The notes below the pieces were generated by a model. The model was not told where the DNA came from. It made no database searches and saw nothing but the letters and a program-made list of their open reading frames with translations. Positions 9,358 to 17,853 of a stretch of 64,000 nt of DNA are shown here, one piece after another. Location of the stretch: the NCBI RefSeq assembly GCF_003001675.1, contig NZ_PVYW01000004.1, forward strand, positions 186,001 to 250,000, written 5' to 3'. Position 1 is the stretch's first letter. Each line of letters begins with the position of its first letter. A program made the position numbers and the translations under genes. Source of the DNA: Cohnella sp. SGD-V74 (lineage in GTDB: Bacteria; Bacillota; Bacilli; Paenibacillales; Paenibacillaceae).

Positions 9358-9369
9358 TATAACGTTATA
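9358..9369. promoter_or_regulatory. 12-bp perfect palindrome over the GH20 minus-strand -10 box
   Basis: TATAACGTTATA is its own reverse complement. On the minus strand a TATAAT -10 hexamer (9361-9356) overlaps it, with a weak TTCCCA at -35 (9384-9379, 17-bp spacer), 44 bp ahead of the GH20 start. A symmetric site on a -10 box is a candidate operator for a repressor; which one is unknown. Confidence 0.4.
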
Positions 9370-9507
9370 TTGTTTAAGTGGGAAGAGGAGGTAAAAAATA
9401 GATAGGGGCGAATGAAAGCCTCTTCGCGACGATGTCTCGATTTTATAAAAACGAGACGTCTATTCAAAAAGACGGGAGCCGCGCGGGAGCCGTAAAATAA
9501 AAGCGAG

Positions 9508-9522
9508 TTGTAAGCGGATACA
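9508..9522 (+). promoter_or_regulatory. cre site (CcpA operator)
   Basis: TTGTAAGCGGATACA fits every defined position of the published cre consensus WTGNAANCGNWNNCW. It sits 22 bp before the start of the importer gene at 9545, where CcpA would block transcription when preferred sugars are present. The match is seen; function is inferred. Confidence 0.7.
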
Positions 9523-9544
9523 CAAGAGATGGGAGATCGAACAC

Positions 9545-10381
9545 ATGACGTTGAAATCGGAAGGCCTATTCCATCGGATCGTCGTATACACGCTGCTGTT
9601 GGCCGGAAGCGCGGCGTTTATCCTGCCGCTCGTCTGGCTGTTGTCCACTTCCCTGAAAGGGGATACGGGATTGTTCGAGATTCCGCCGAAGTGGATTCCC
9701 GAGCCGGTCCATTGGGACAATTATCGCAAAGCGGTGGAATCGTTCCCGTTCCTGCGTTATACGTGGAACACCGTGCTCATTACCGGGCTGTCCATGATTG
9801 GCGCCATATTGTCCTCGTCGCTCGTCGCCTATGCGTTCGCGAGGCTTCGGTGGCCGGGGCGAGACGTCTGGTTCGTCCTTCTGCTCGCCACGATGATGCT
9901 TCCGGGCCAGGTCACGATGATTCCGCTGTTCATTCTGTTCAAGGAGCTCGGGTGGGTGAACACGTACTTGCCGCTGATCGTGCCGTTTTTCTTCGGCAGC
10001 GCTTTCTACATCTTCCTGATGCGGCAGTTTTTCATGACGATCCCGAAAGAGCTCAGCGAGGCGGCCAAAATCGACGGGTGCTCCGAAGGATACATCTGGT
10101 GGAGAATTTTCATGCCTCTGTCGAAGCCCGCGTTAGCGACGCTCGGAATTTTCACCTTCACGCTCGTCTGGAACGATTTCCAGGGCCCTCTGATTTACCT
10201 GAACGATCCGGACAAGTTTACGCTGATGCTCGGGCTTCGCAGCTTCCAGCAGCAGTACGGCACGCGCTGGAACGTCATGATGGCGGCTTCATTGCTCGTC
10301 ATGCTGCCGACGTTGGCTCTATTCTTCTCCTTCCAGCGCTACTTTATCGAGGGCGTGACGCTGACCGGGGTCAAAGGCTGA
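9545..10381 (+). CDS. Carbohydrate ABC transporter permease, MalG/LacG type
   Basis: 278 residues with about six membrane helices (first at roughly 12-34). The EAA loop that docks the ATPase is ELSEAAKIDGCSEGYIWWRI at about 169-188, with the conserved Gly. The C-terminal GVTLTGVKG is typical of the CUT1 MalG-like subunit. Partner genes are the lipoprotein at 10498 and the MalF-type permease at 11933; no ATPase is encoded here, as is usual for CUT1 systems in Bacilli that share MsmX. The gene order (G-type permease first) is less common than binding protein first. Preceded by a consensus cre site. Confidence 0.93.
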   Translation: MTLKSEGLFHRIVVYTLLLAGSAAFILPLVWLLSTSLKGDTGLFEIPPKWIPEPVHWDNYRKAVESFPFLRYTWNTVLITGLSMIGAILSSSLVAYAFARLRWPGRDVWFVLLLATMMLPGQVTMIPLFILFKELGWVNTYLPLIVPFFFGSAFYIFLMRQFFMTIPKELSEAAKIDGCSEGYIWWRIFMPLSKPALATLGIFTFTLVWNDFQGPLIYLNDPDKFTLMLGLRSFQQQYGTRWNVMMAASLLVMLPTLALFFSFQRYFIEGVTLTGVKG

Positions 10382-10497
10382 CCGGCGGGGATTCCCCGCC
10401 GACGCGAGAGGGGTGATGCGGGTTTAGGCAACGTAATCCGATCAGGCTTGGCGCAACGCAAAAATTCGAACCATTCCTATGGGAGGTCACGACAAAG

Positions 10498-11862
10498 ATG
10501 AAAAAGAAGGGCTTTATCCTTATGCTTTCCGCCGTGCTGTCGCTGTCCGCATTGTCCGCTTGTTCCAGCAAAAACAACAACGAAACCCAGCCTGCGTCCC
10601 AAGGGGCGTCGGCATCCGCATCGCCGTCGGCTTCCGCTCCGGCCAGCGAAGCGCCGAACCAGGACCCCGTTACCATTTCGTACTGGCACATTTACACGGA
10701 CGGGCCGATGAAGGAGCTGACGGACCAATTGCTGGCCGATTTCCAGGCCAAAAATCCCCATATCACCGTCGAGCAGCTCGGCGTCAACTTCTTCGACTAC
10801 TGGACGAAGCTGTCCACGGCGATGGCGGCCGGAAGCGGCCCGGACCTGGCGCTCAACGATACGAGCACGGTGCCTTCCCGCGCCAAGACGGGAGCGATTC
10901 TGAGCACCGACGAGTTCATCGCCCGGGACGGCGTGCAGTTGGACGACTACTTCCCGGTTCTCGTCGACCGGATGACGTACGAAGGCAAAATGTACGGCAT
11001 GCCTAACGATACGGACGTGCGGGTGCTGTACTACAACAAGAAAATGTTCGCGGACGCCGGTCTGGACCCGAACACGCCTCCGGCCAACTGGGATGAGCTG
11101 GAGCAGTACGCCGACAAGCTGACCAAGTGGAACGACAACAAAATGCTGGACGTCATCGGCTTCTCCCCGGCGCTCGGCAACCTGCACTTCTGGACGCTGG
11201 CCTGGACGAACGGCGGCGACTTCTGGGACGACGAGGGCAAGCCGACCTTCAATTCGCCGCAAAATCTCGAAGCGCTGCAATGGGAGAAAAAGATTCAGGA
11301 CAAATACGGCGTCAAAGCGATGTCCGCGTTCAACTCCCAGGCGAGTGCGCTCGGCTTCAGCCCGTTCATCGCGGGCAAGGCGGCGATGATCGTCGACGTG
11401 AACAACCTGTACAGCGAGATCCAGACCCGCGCGCCCGATCTGGACTTCGGCGTCGCTCCGATTCCTTACAAGGCCAATCCGGCCAGCTGGTCCGCGGGCT
11501 TCAGCCTGGAGCTCGTCAACAACAAGGACGACAAGCGCGCCGCGGCGGCATGGGAACTGATGAAGTATTTGACCAGCGCAGAGGTGCAGGTGCAAATTCA
11601 CGAGGCGTCCGGCTCGCTCGTCTCCAACATGAAGGCGGCCACCGATCCGAAGTTTATGGACGACCCGAACTGGAAAATGATCGTGGATCAGATGGAGCAT
11701 TCCAGATTCATTGAATACATCGAGGCGATGCCGTCCTGGCACGGCAATCTCGATCCGGTCGAGCAGGCGGTGCTGAACTCCGGCAAGGATCCTAAGGAAT
11801 TCCTGGACGGAGCGCAGAAGGACGCCGAGAACGCTGTCGCCAACTTCGCGAAGACGCAATGA
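10498..11862 (+). CDS. Extracellular carbohydrate-binding lipoprotein (CUT1 ABC importer)
   Basis: 454 residues. Signal peptide with basic start and lipobox LSAC at 19-22; Cys22 would be diacylated and anchor the protein on the outer face of the membrane. A Ser/Ala/Pro-rich linker (about 32-54) leads into the family 1 solute-binding fold (TISYWHIYTDGPMKEL onward, GKMYGMPNDTDVRVLYYNK, GKAAMIVDVNN). It delivers an oligosaccharide to the permeases encoded on both sides. The ligand is not readable from sequence; the neighbouring hydrolases suggest a host- or plant-derived glycan. GGGAGG precedes the ATG. Confidence 0.93.
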   Translation: MKKKGFILMLSAVLSLSALSACSSKNNNETQPASQGASASASPSASAPASEAPNQDPVTISYWHIYTDGPMKELTDQLLADFQAKNPHITVEQLGVNFFDYWTKLSTAMAAGSGPDLALNDTSTVPSRAKTGAILSTDEFIARDGVQLDDYFPVLVDRMTYEGKMYGMPNDTDVRVLYYNKKMFADAGLDPNTPPANWDELEQYADKLTKWNDNKMLDVIGFSPALGNLHFWTLAWTNGGDFWDDEGKPTFNSPQNLEALQWEKKIQDKYGVKAMSAFNSQASALGFSPFIAGKAAMIVDVNNLYSEIQTRAPDLDFGVAPIPYKANPASWSAGFSLELVNNKDDKRAAAAWELMKYLTSAEVQVQIHEASGSLVSNMKAATDPKFMDDPNWKMIVDQMEHSRFIEYIEAMPSWHGNLDPVEQAVLNSGKDPKEFLDGAQKDAENAVANFAKTQ

Positions 11863-11932
11863 CAGAGCTTCGGTTTCGCCGTCCGCCCTTCAGGGGCGGA
11901 CGGTCGAAACGCCAAGAAAGGGGTACGATTCC

Positions 11933-12841
11933 GTGCAAGCACGCCGCCCGATGAAATTAAGCACCAAGGAAGCGCTGAACGGCTATCTGTTTTTCTCGCC
12001 GGGCCTGATCGGATTTCTCGTGTTTATGGGCTTTCCGATTCTGTATTCCCTGTATTTGAGCTTCACCTCCTACAACATCTACAGCCCGCCGAAGTGGGTC
12101 GGCCTGCTGAATTACAAGTTCATGTTCACCCAGGACCCGCTCTTCTACAAGAGCTTGGGCAACACGCTGTATTACGTCGCCTTGAGCGTGCCGCTGAACA
12201 CGGTGCTGGGCGTGCTGGTCGCCGTCCTGATGAACCAGAAGGCGTTCGGTATCCGCGTGTTCCGGACGATTTACTTTTTGCCGAGCGTCGTGTCCGGCGT
12301 GGCCGTGGCGCTGCTCTGGCAGTGGATTCTCGACGGCAACTTCGGCCTGATCAACACGTTCCTGGCGAACTTCGGCATCGTCGGACCGGGCTGGCTGACC
12401 GACGAACTCTGGTCTAAGCCTTCCATGGTGCTGATGAATCTGTGGGCCGTAGGCGGCACAATGATCATCTACCTCGCAGGGCTGCAGGGCGTCCCGAGGA
12501 GCTTGTACGAAGCGGCCATCGTCGACGGGGCGGGCAAGCTCCGGCAGTTCTGGAACATTACGATCCCGATGCTGACGCCGACCATTTTCTTCAACGTGAT
12601 CATGGGCGTGCTCGGCGGCTTCCAGGTGTTCATTCAAGCGTACATCATGACGGGCGGCGGACCGAACAATTCGACGATGTTCTATGCGCTGTACCTGTAC
12701 AACAAGGCGTTCAAGGATTTGCAGATGGGCTACGCTTCGGCGCTCGCCTGGGTGCTGCTGCTCATCGCGATGGCGCTGACGCTCGTCATTCTGAAGACGA
12801 GCTCGAAGTGGGTTTATTACGAAGGGGCCGATTCGAAATAG
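11933..12841 (+). CDS. Carbohydrate ABC transporter permease, MalF/UgpA type
   Basis: 302 residues; six predicted helices, first at about 18-40 (GYLFFSPGLIGFLVFMGFPI). The EAA loop is SLYEAAIVDGAGKLRQFWNI. The GTG at 11933 is preferred because AAAGGGG lies 9 nt upstream; an ATG six codons later is possible. Together with the permease at 9545 it forms the membrane channel for the lipoprotein at 10498. Confidence 0.93.
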   Translation: MQARRPMKLSTKEALNGYLFFSPGLIGFLVFMGFPILYSLYLSFTSYNIYSPPKWVGLLNYKFMFTQDPLFYKSLGNTLYYVALSVPLNTVLGVLVAVLMNQKAFGIRVFRTIYFLPSVVSGVAVALLWQWILDGNFGLINTFLANFGIVGPGWLTDELWSKPSMVLMNLWAVGGTMIIYLAGLQGVPRSLYEAAIVDGAGKLRQFWNITIPMLTPTIFFNVIMGVLGGFQVFIQAYIMTGGGPNNSTMFYALYLYNKAFKDLQMGYASALAWVLLLIAMALTLVILKTSSKWVYYEGADSK

Positions 12842-12890
12842 CCTTCCGAAGGGCGGTACGAATCGGACCGGCGGAAATGGGGTTGCCCCG

Positions 12891-15266
12891 ATGAAGAGAA
12901 GCACGAAAATCGGCATTGCCGCATGCGCTTCCGTGTTCGTTCTGGCGCTTGCCGCCGCGATAGGAGCGTTCTGGCCGTCCGGCGGGAAGCCGGCTGCGGA
13001 GGCTGCGTCGAACCGCGGAGCTTATATGGCGGTGGCGTCCGCGACGGGGGCCGAGGCCGACGGGTGTTTCGCGCGCCGAGCGGCGGATCAATCGGGCATG
13101 TCCGGCACAGAAGCGCGCTCGCATGCTCACGGCAACCGCAGCGGCACGATGTGGTGCGCCGAGACGAAGCCGGGCGAAGCGGCCGTCCTGACCTTCGACT
13201 TGGGAAGGGTGGAGCCGCTCGGGGAGATGTGGATCTGGAACTACAACGACAACGAAAACAATTCGCCGGACGCGCCGCTAACCGAGCGCGGATTGAGGAA
13301 CGTAAGCCTCTATCTGTCGGCGGATGGAGATACATGGGACGAGTGGAAGGGCGACGGGTATCCGTTCCGGCTGGCCAAGGCGGACGGTTCGGCGCGGCTG
13401 TCCGCGACGAACCTGGACGACGGGAAGGCAAGCCCCTTGCGGTTCGGCGGCGCGCCTGCGCGTTACGTCAGGCTGGAGGCGGCGGAGAAGCCCGGCGAAG
13501 GCAATTGGTCCTCGCGGGAAGAACGCGTCTTTGGTTTGGCGGAGGTTCGCTTTTACCGCCATGCCGGCGAAGTATCGTACGGCGGGGCAATCGATCCGGC
13601 GGGCGCGTCCGACACTTCCGGAGACGAAGCGGCTTCCCGTCCGGAGAATGCCGTCAACCGGTACGGCATTCTCACGGGAAGCGGCAAGGATGTCCGGCAC
13701 GGCAGCGACGCCCGCACGATGTGGCTCGCGCCGGGAAGCGGCGGGGAAGCGCCGGCGCTTACGGTCGATCTCGGCGGAACCTATCCGCTCGGAGAGATGC
13801 GGGTTTGGAATTACAACGCCGCGGAAGCGGGCAAGGACGACGGCGATCCCGGCGCGGCCGGAGTGAGAGACGTCGCCATCTATTATTCGATCGACGGAAC
13901 GGACTGGACCGAGCTTCGCGGCGACGGCTACCCGTACCGGCTGGCCCGGGCGGACGGCTCCGCGCGGCTCGCGGCGACGAATTTGGACGGCGGGAGGGGA
14001 CCGGTGCGATTCGGGGACGCTTCGGCCCGCTACGTGAAGCTGGTTCCGCAGGGCGGAGCGGGCGAAGGCAATTGGGGCGCGGAGGAGAACGGGCAGCCGC
14101 TCTACGGGCTCAGCGAGCTGCGCTTCTTCGCCGGAGCGGGGCTGGCCGCCGAGCCGGAGCCGGAGTGGACGGGGCTGTTCAGCCGTTACGAGGGCTGGAC
14201 AGGAGCGGACGGCATCTTCTCCGTTCCGGTCGGCGGCTCGGAGCGTCCCGGCTCCGCCGACGGCGACGCGCAAACCGTGTTTCTGTTCAGCGACACCTAC
14301 TCCGGACAAGCGAATCCGGTATCGCGGGCAAGGGAGTCGGGCGCGATCGTTAACAACTCCATCGCGGTGTTAAGCGGCGGGGAGCCCGACCCGAACGCCA
14401 TCCGGTTCGAATGGGCGCCGAAGTCGGCGGATCTGTCCCTGTTCACGCCGCATACGCCGCTGGCGGCCGAGATGCCGGGAAGCTGGTACTGGCTGCAGGA
14501 CGGCATCGTCCGCGACGGGAAGCTGATTGTGTTCCCGCTGCTGATGACGAAGGACCCGGCCCAGCCGCCCGGCTTCCAGTTCGCGACCCGCGGCGTGGCT
14601 CGGATCGCCGTGCCGATGACGGAGAGCGGCCCGGATTACGCGGCGCAGACGCAAGAGGACACCGGCCTCTTCAAGCAGCTTCCGGCCGGCGGAGAGATCG
14701 CGTTCGGAGCGGGCATTGTGGACAACACGGCGGAGGCGGAAGCGCCCGAGCCGGACGGCTATATCTACGTGTACGGCTATAAGATCGACGCTCAGGGCGT
14801 CAAGCGGCTGACCGTCGCCCGAACGTTGCCCGAATCGATTGGCGACGACGCGAAGTGGCGTTTCTGGGACGGCGCCGGCTGGTCGGAGCGGATCGAGGAC
14901 GCCGCGGAACTGCTGGACGGAGTTTCTCCGGAGCTTAGCGTGACCCCGATGACTTGGGGACGGTGGAAAGGAAAGTACGTGCTCGTCTGCGAGAAGGATT
15001 CGATCAGCGGACTTGTGGCGTATTCCGTCGGAGACTCGCCGTACGGCCCGTTCGCTCCGCTGACGCCGATCTACCATACGCCGGAGCTGGCGGAGGGGCA
15101 GGACATCGTGACGTACAACGCGAAGGCCCATCCGCATCTGTCCAAGGACGGCGAGCTTCTCGTCACCTACAACGTCAACTCGACGAGCTTGGCGGCGAAC
15201 GCGAACAACGCCGATATTTATCGGCCTCGCTGGATTCGCTTGCGGGAGCTTGCTCCGTCATCTTGA
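12891..15266 (+). CDS. Secreted or membrane-anchored protein: two discoidin-like repeats plus DUF5005/DUF4185-like beta-propeller
   Basis: 791 residues. An N-terminal hydrophobic segment (about 7-28) is an export signal or single anchor. Residues about 42-224 and 232-413 are two copies of one module, each with NRSGTMW/DARTMW, FDLG/VDLG, PLGEM, WNYN, YxSxDGxxW and GDGYPxRLAxADGSARL; this is the layout of F5/8-type C (CBM32-like) sugar-binding domains. Residues about 425-790 form a repetitive beta-rich domain with FLFSDTYSG, WYWLQDG, FWDGAGW and YNAKAHPHLS, resembling the DUF5005/DUF4185 group, thought to adopt a glycosidase-like propeller. The module assignment is inference. It follows an ABC importer and precedes a shorter paralogue, so a surface role in binding or cutting the imported glycan is likely. 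Confidence 0.75.
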   Translation: MKRSTKIGIAACASVFVLALAAAIGAFWPSGGKPAAEAASNRGAYMAVASATGAEADGCFARRAADQSGMSGTEARSHAHGNRSGTMWCAETKPGEAAVLTFDLGRVEPLGEMWIWNYNDNENNSPDAPLTERGLRNVSLYLSADGDTWDEWKGDGYPFRLAKADGSARLSATNLDDGKASPLRFGGAPARYVRLEAAEKPGEGNWSSREERVFGLAEVRFYRHAGEVSYGGAIDPAGASDTSGDEAASRPENAVNRYGILTGSGKDVRHGSDARTMWLAPGSGGEAPALTVDLGGTYPLGEMRVWNYNAAEAGKDDGDPGAAGVRDVAIYYSIDGTDWTELRGDGYPYRLARADGSARLAATNLDGGRGPVRFGDASARYVKLVPQGGAGEGNWGAEENGQPLYGLSELRFFAGAGLAAEPEPEWTGLFSRYEGWTGADGIFSVPVGGSERPGSADGDAQTVFLFSDTYSGQANPVSRARESGAIVNNSIAVLSGGEPDPNAIRFEWAPKSADLSLFTPHTPLAAEMPGSWYWLQDGIVRDGKLIVFPLLMTKDPAQPPGFQFATRGVARIAVPMTESGPDYAAQTQEDTGLFKQLPAGGEIAFGAGIVDNTAEAEAPEPDGYIYVYGYKIDAQGVKRLTVARTLPESIGDDAKWRFWDGAGWSERIEDAAELLDGVSPELSVTPMTWGRWKGKYVLVCEKDSISGLVAYSVGDSPYGPFAPLTPIYHTPELAEGQDIVTYNAKAHPHLSKDGELLVTYNVNSTSLAANANNADIYRPRWIRLRELAPSS

Positions 15267-15421
15267 CGAACGCCGGATTAACGGGCTCGGAACCAACGCC
15301 CGGGATTTAACGAATACGAGATGAGCGAATACGAGATTAACGGTTACGCAATCAATGCGCGGAATAGACGGAACCGCAGAACGAAATACGGCGATACACA
15401 GATCAGGAGGTGCTTGAGACC

Positions 15422-16849
15422 ATGAACAACGAACATGAAACGCGCCTCCCGAGGCGCAAAGGAGATCCGATACCGGTCGTCCGAAGCTGGGGCGCGGAAG
15501 AAGGAGCGGCCGGAAAATGGACGATTTACGATTTCGGCGCCACGTATCCGCTAGGCGAAATCCGCGGAAGCGACGGTGACGACCCGCTTGGGGGAGCGGA
15601 ACTTTCTCTCAACGGCAAAGATTGGACGCCATTCTCCGCCCCGCAGCCGGGCGACCCGCAGCGGCCGGAGAGCGTGCCGCATGCGAGATACGTCAGGACG
15701 AAGGGGGAGGCGGGAGCCTTCCTGGCCGGAGTGGGTTTTGCGGCCGAGCCGGCCGAGGAGTGGACGCGGCTGTTTCATAGAAGAGAGGGCTGGACGGGCT
15801 CCGACGGCATCTATTCGATTCCGCTGAACGGCGTGGAAGCGCCGGGCCGCTCGGCGGAGACCCGAACTTTGTTTCTGTTCGGGGACACATTCATCGGCAC
15901 GGTCGACGAGCAGACCGACGAACGCAAAAATACGGTCATGATCAATAATACGCTGGCTTTGCTGGACGGAGATCGTCCGGACCCGGCGGCGATCGCCTTC
16001 CTGTGGAACCGGGAAGGAGACGTCCCCGACAGCGCGATCGTGCCGCGAACGCCGAACGGTCTGGCGCACGAAGGCACGTATTACTGGCTGCAGGACGGAA
16101 CGTCGGTCGGCGGCAAGTTTCACTGCTTCCCGCTGATCGTTGGGCCGAATCCGAACGGTCCGGAAGGCTTTCAGTTCGCGGTGCACGGCGTCGTCCGGGT
16201 ATCCGCGCCGATGGAGGCGGACGGCCCGGACTTGGAGCGCCAGGAGCAGGCGGATACGGATCTGTACTTCCAGTCGGCCTCCGGCCATACGACTTATTTC
16301 GGCGCCGCTGTGCTGCCCTGTACGGAAGAGGCCGGAGTTCCCGATCCGGACGGTTGCGTCTACGTGTACGGGCTGCAGAACGACGGCGTCACGAAGCTTG
16401 TCGTCGCCCGCGTTCCCGCGGAGGAGCTGGAACGGACGGACAAATGGACGTTCTGGGACGGAAGCGGCTGGACGGAGCGCAAGGAGCTGTGCGCGCCGAT
16501 CGCCTCCGGCGTCTCGTCCGAGCTGAGCGTCTCTCCCGTAACCGGCGGATTTCTGGACGGGAAATACGTCCTCGTCGTCCAGCAGGGCGGAGTGTCCGGG
16601 AACCGCGTGGCGGTGAGCGCGGGAGACAGCCCGGTCGGACCCTTCGGCCCGTATGTGCCGGTGCATGCTTGCATGGAGCCCGAGGAGGGGCACGGCATCT
16701 ACTCGTACAATGCCAAAGCCCATCCGCACCTGTCGCGTCCGGGCGAGCTGCTGGCCAGCTACAACGTAAACACGACGAGCATGGACGCCCACATGGCGTT
16801 CGGCGGCATCTACCGGCCAAGATTCATCCGGATTCGGCAGCTTGTCTAA
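15422..16849 (+). CDS. DUF5005/DUF4185-like beta-propeller protein, cytoplasmic paralogue of the preceding gene
   Basis: 475 residues from the ATG at 15422, 11 nt after AGGAGG. The C-terminal 365 residues match the propeller of the 12891-15266 product block for block: TRLFHRREGWTGSDGIYSIP, FLFGDTFIG, YYWLQDG, FWDGSGW, YNAKAHPHLS, YNVNTTSMD and IYRPRFIRIR. The N-terminal 105 residues keep only a remnant of one discoidin-like module (YDFGATYPLGEI). There is no signal peptide, so the two paralogues appear to act in different compartments, a secreted/cytoplasmic pair. Conserved acidic positions (for example Asp in FGDT and Asp in LQDG) are candidates for catalysis. Confidence 0.72.
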   Translation: MNNEHETRLPRRKGDPIPVVRSWGAEEGAAGKWTIYDFGATYPLGEIRGSDGDDPLGGAELSLNGKDWTPFSAPQPGDPQRPESVPHARYVRTKGEAGAFLAGVGFAAEPAEEWTRLFHRREGWTGSDGIYSIPLNGVEAPGRSAETRTLFLFGDTFIGTVDEQTDERKNTVMINNTLALLDGDRPDPAAIAFLWNREGDVPDSAIVPRTPNGLAHEGTYYWLQDGTSVGGKFHCFPLIVGPNPNGPEGFQFAVHGVVRVSAPMEADGPDLERQEQADTDLYFQSASGHTTYFGAAVLPCTEEAGVPDPDGCVYVYGLQNDGVTKLVVARVPAEELERTDKWTFWDGSGWTERKELCAPIASGVSSELSVSPVTGGFLDGKYVLVVQQGGVSGNRVAVSAGDSPVGPFGPYVPVHACMEPEEGHGIYSYNAKAHPHLSRPGELLASYNVNTTSMDAHMAFGGIYRPRFIRIRQLV

Positions 16850-16869
16850 ACGAACGGGAGAGCGGGAAC

Positions 16870-17853
16870 ATGAAAAAATATACTATCGTATTCGACATCG
16901 GCGGCCTGTTCATCAAGACGGCAGTCATGAACGCGCTCGGAAAGCTCGTTCCGGATTCCTACATGATCTATCCTTCCAAGTCCAAGGAGTCGAAGGACGA
17001 ACTGCTCGCGCATTTCGTCGAATTGATCAAGCAGCAGACGAACCGGATTATGGACAAAACGTTCCGGATCGACGGCATCGGCTACGCCTTTCCCGGGCCG
17101 TTCGATTATGAGGAAGGCATCAGCTACATTCGGGGCGTGGACAAGTTCGAGAACATCTACGGGGTGAATTTGCGGCAGGAGCTGACCGCGAGACTGGCAA
17201 ACGAGAGCTGGTTCGCCGGCAAGCGCTCGCCCGATTTTCACATCGTATTCGAGAACGACGCGAACCTGTTCGCATTGGGGGAATACGCCGCAGGCAAGGC
17301 AAGAGCTTACGGCAGGGCGCTGTGCCTGACGATCGGTACAGGTGCAGGCTCGGCTTTTCTGGAGGAAGGCTCCCTCGTCAAGTATCGGGAGGACGTGCCC
17401 GAGCACGGCTGGATCTACAATCAGCCGTTCCGGGACTCGATCGTGGACGATTACATTTCCAAGAGGGGCATCGTTCGCCTCATGAGGGAAGCGGGACTGG
17501 ACGATGGCCTGGACGTGAAGAACGTAGCCGAGATGGCGCGCGAAGGAGACCCGCAAGCGATCGGCGTCTTCCACCGGTTCGGCGACATGATCGGCGAGAT
17601 GCTGCTGCCGTTTCTGGAGGCGTTCCGTCCGGAAGCGGTCGTTATCGGCGGACAGATCGTCAAGAGCCAGGAGCTGTTCCTGGATCGCGTGCGGCAGGCG
17701 CTCAGCGGGTGCGACGTCGCCCTGGAAGTGACCGACGATACGTCGCTGAGCGCGTTCGCCGGAGTGTCGCTGCTGCTCCGCCAAACCATTAACGAGACGA
17801 AAGCGAGGGAAACTTATGGCCGGGATCCGGGAAATTCTCGTATACCATCATAG
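16870..17853 (+). CDS. ROK-family sugar kinase without the zinc motif
   Basis: 327 residues from the ATG at 16870. The ATP-binding start VFDIGGLFIKTAVMN and the ENDANLFALGEYAAGKA and TIGTGAGSAF segments are ROK hallmarks; the ENDA aspartate is the catalytic base in characterised members. The usual CxCGxxGC zinc motif is absent and the ExGH element is altered to PEHGW, which marks a divergent branch found in Paenibacillaceae sugar clusters. Predicted to phosphorylate a hexose or N-acylhexosamine released by the neighbouring hydrolase; whether it is active is uncertain. The stop lies 38 bp inside the next gene. Confidence 0.85.
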   Translation: MKKYTIVFDIGGLFIKTAVMNALGKLVPDSYMIYPSKSKESKDELLAHFVELIKQQTNRIMDKTFRIDGIGYAFPGPFDYEEGISYIRGVDKFENIYGVNLRQELTARLANESWFAGKRSPDFHIVFENDANLFALGEYAAGKARAYGRALCLTIGTGAGSAFLEEGSLVKYREDVPEHGWIYNQPFRDSIVDDYISKRGIVRLMREAGLDDGLDVKNVAEMAREGDPQAIGVFHRFGDMIGEMLLPFLEAFRPEAVVIGGQIVKSQELFLDRVRQALSGCDVALEVTDDTSLSAFAGVSLLLRQTINETKARETYGRDPGNSRIPS

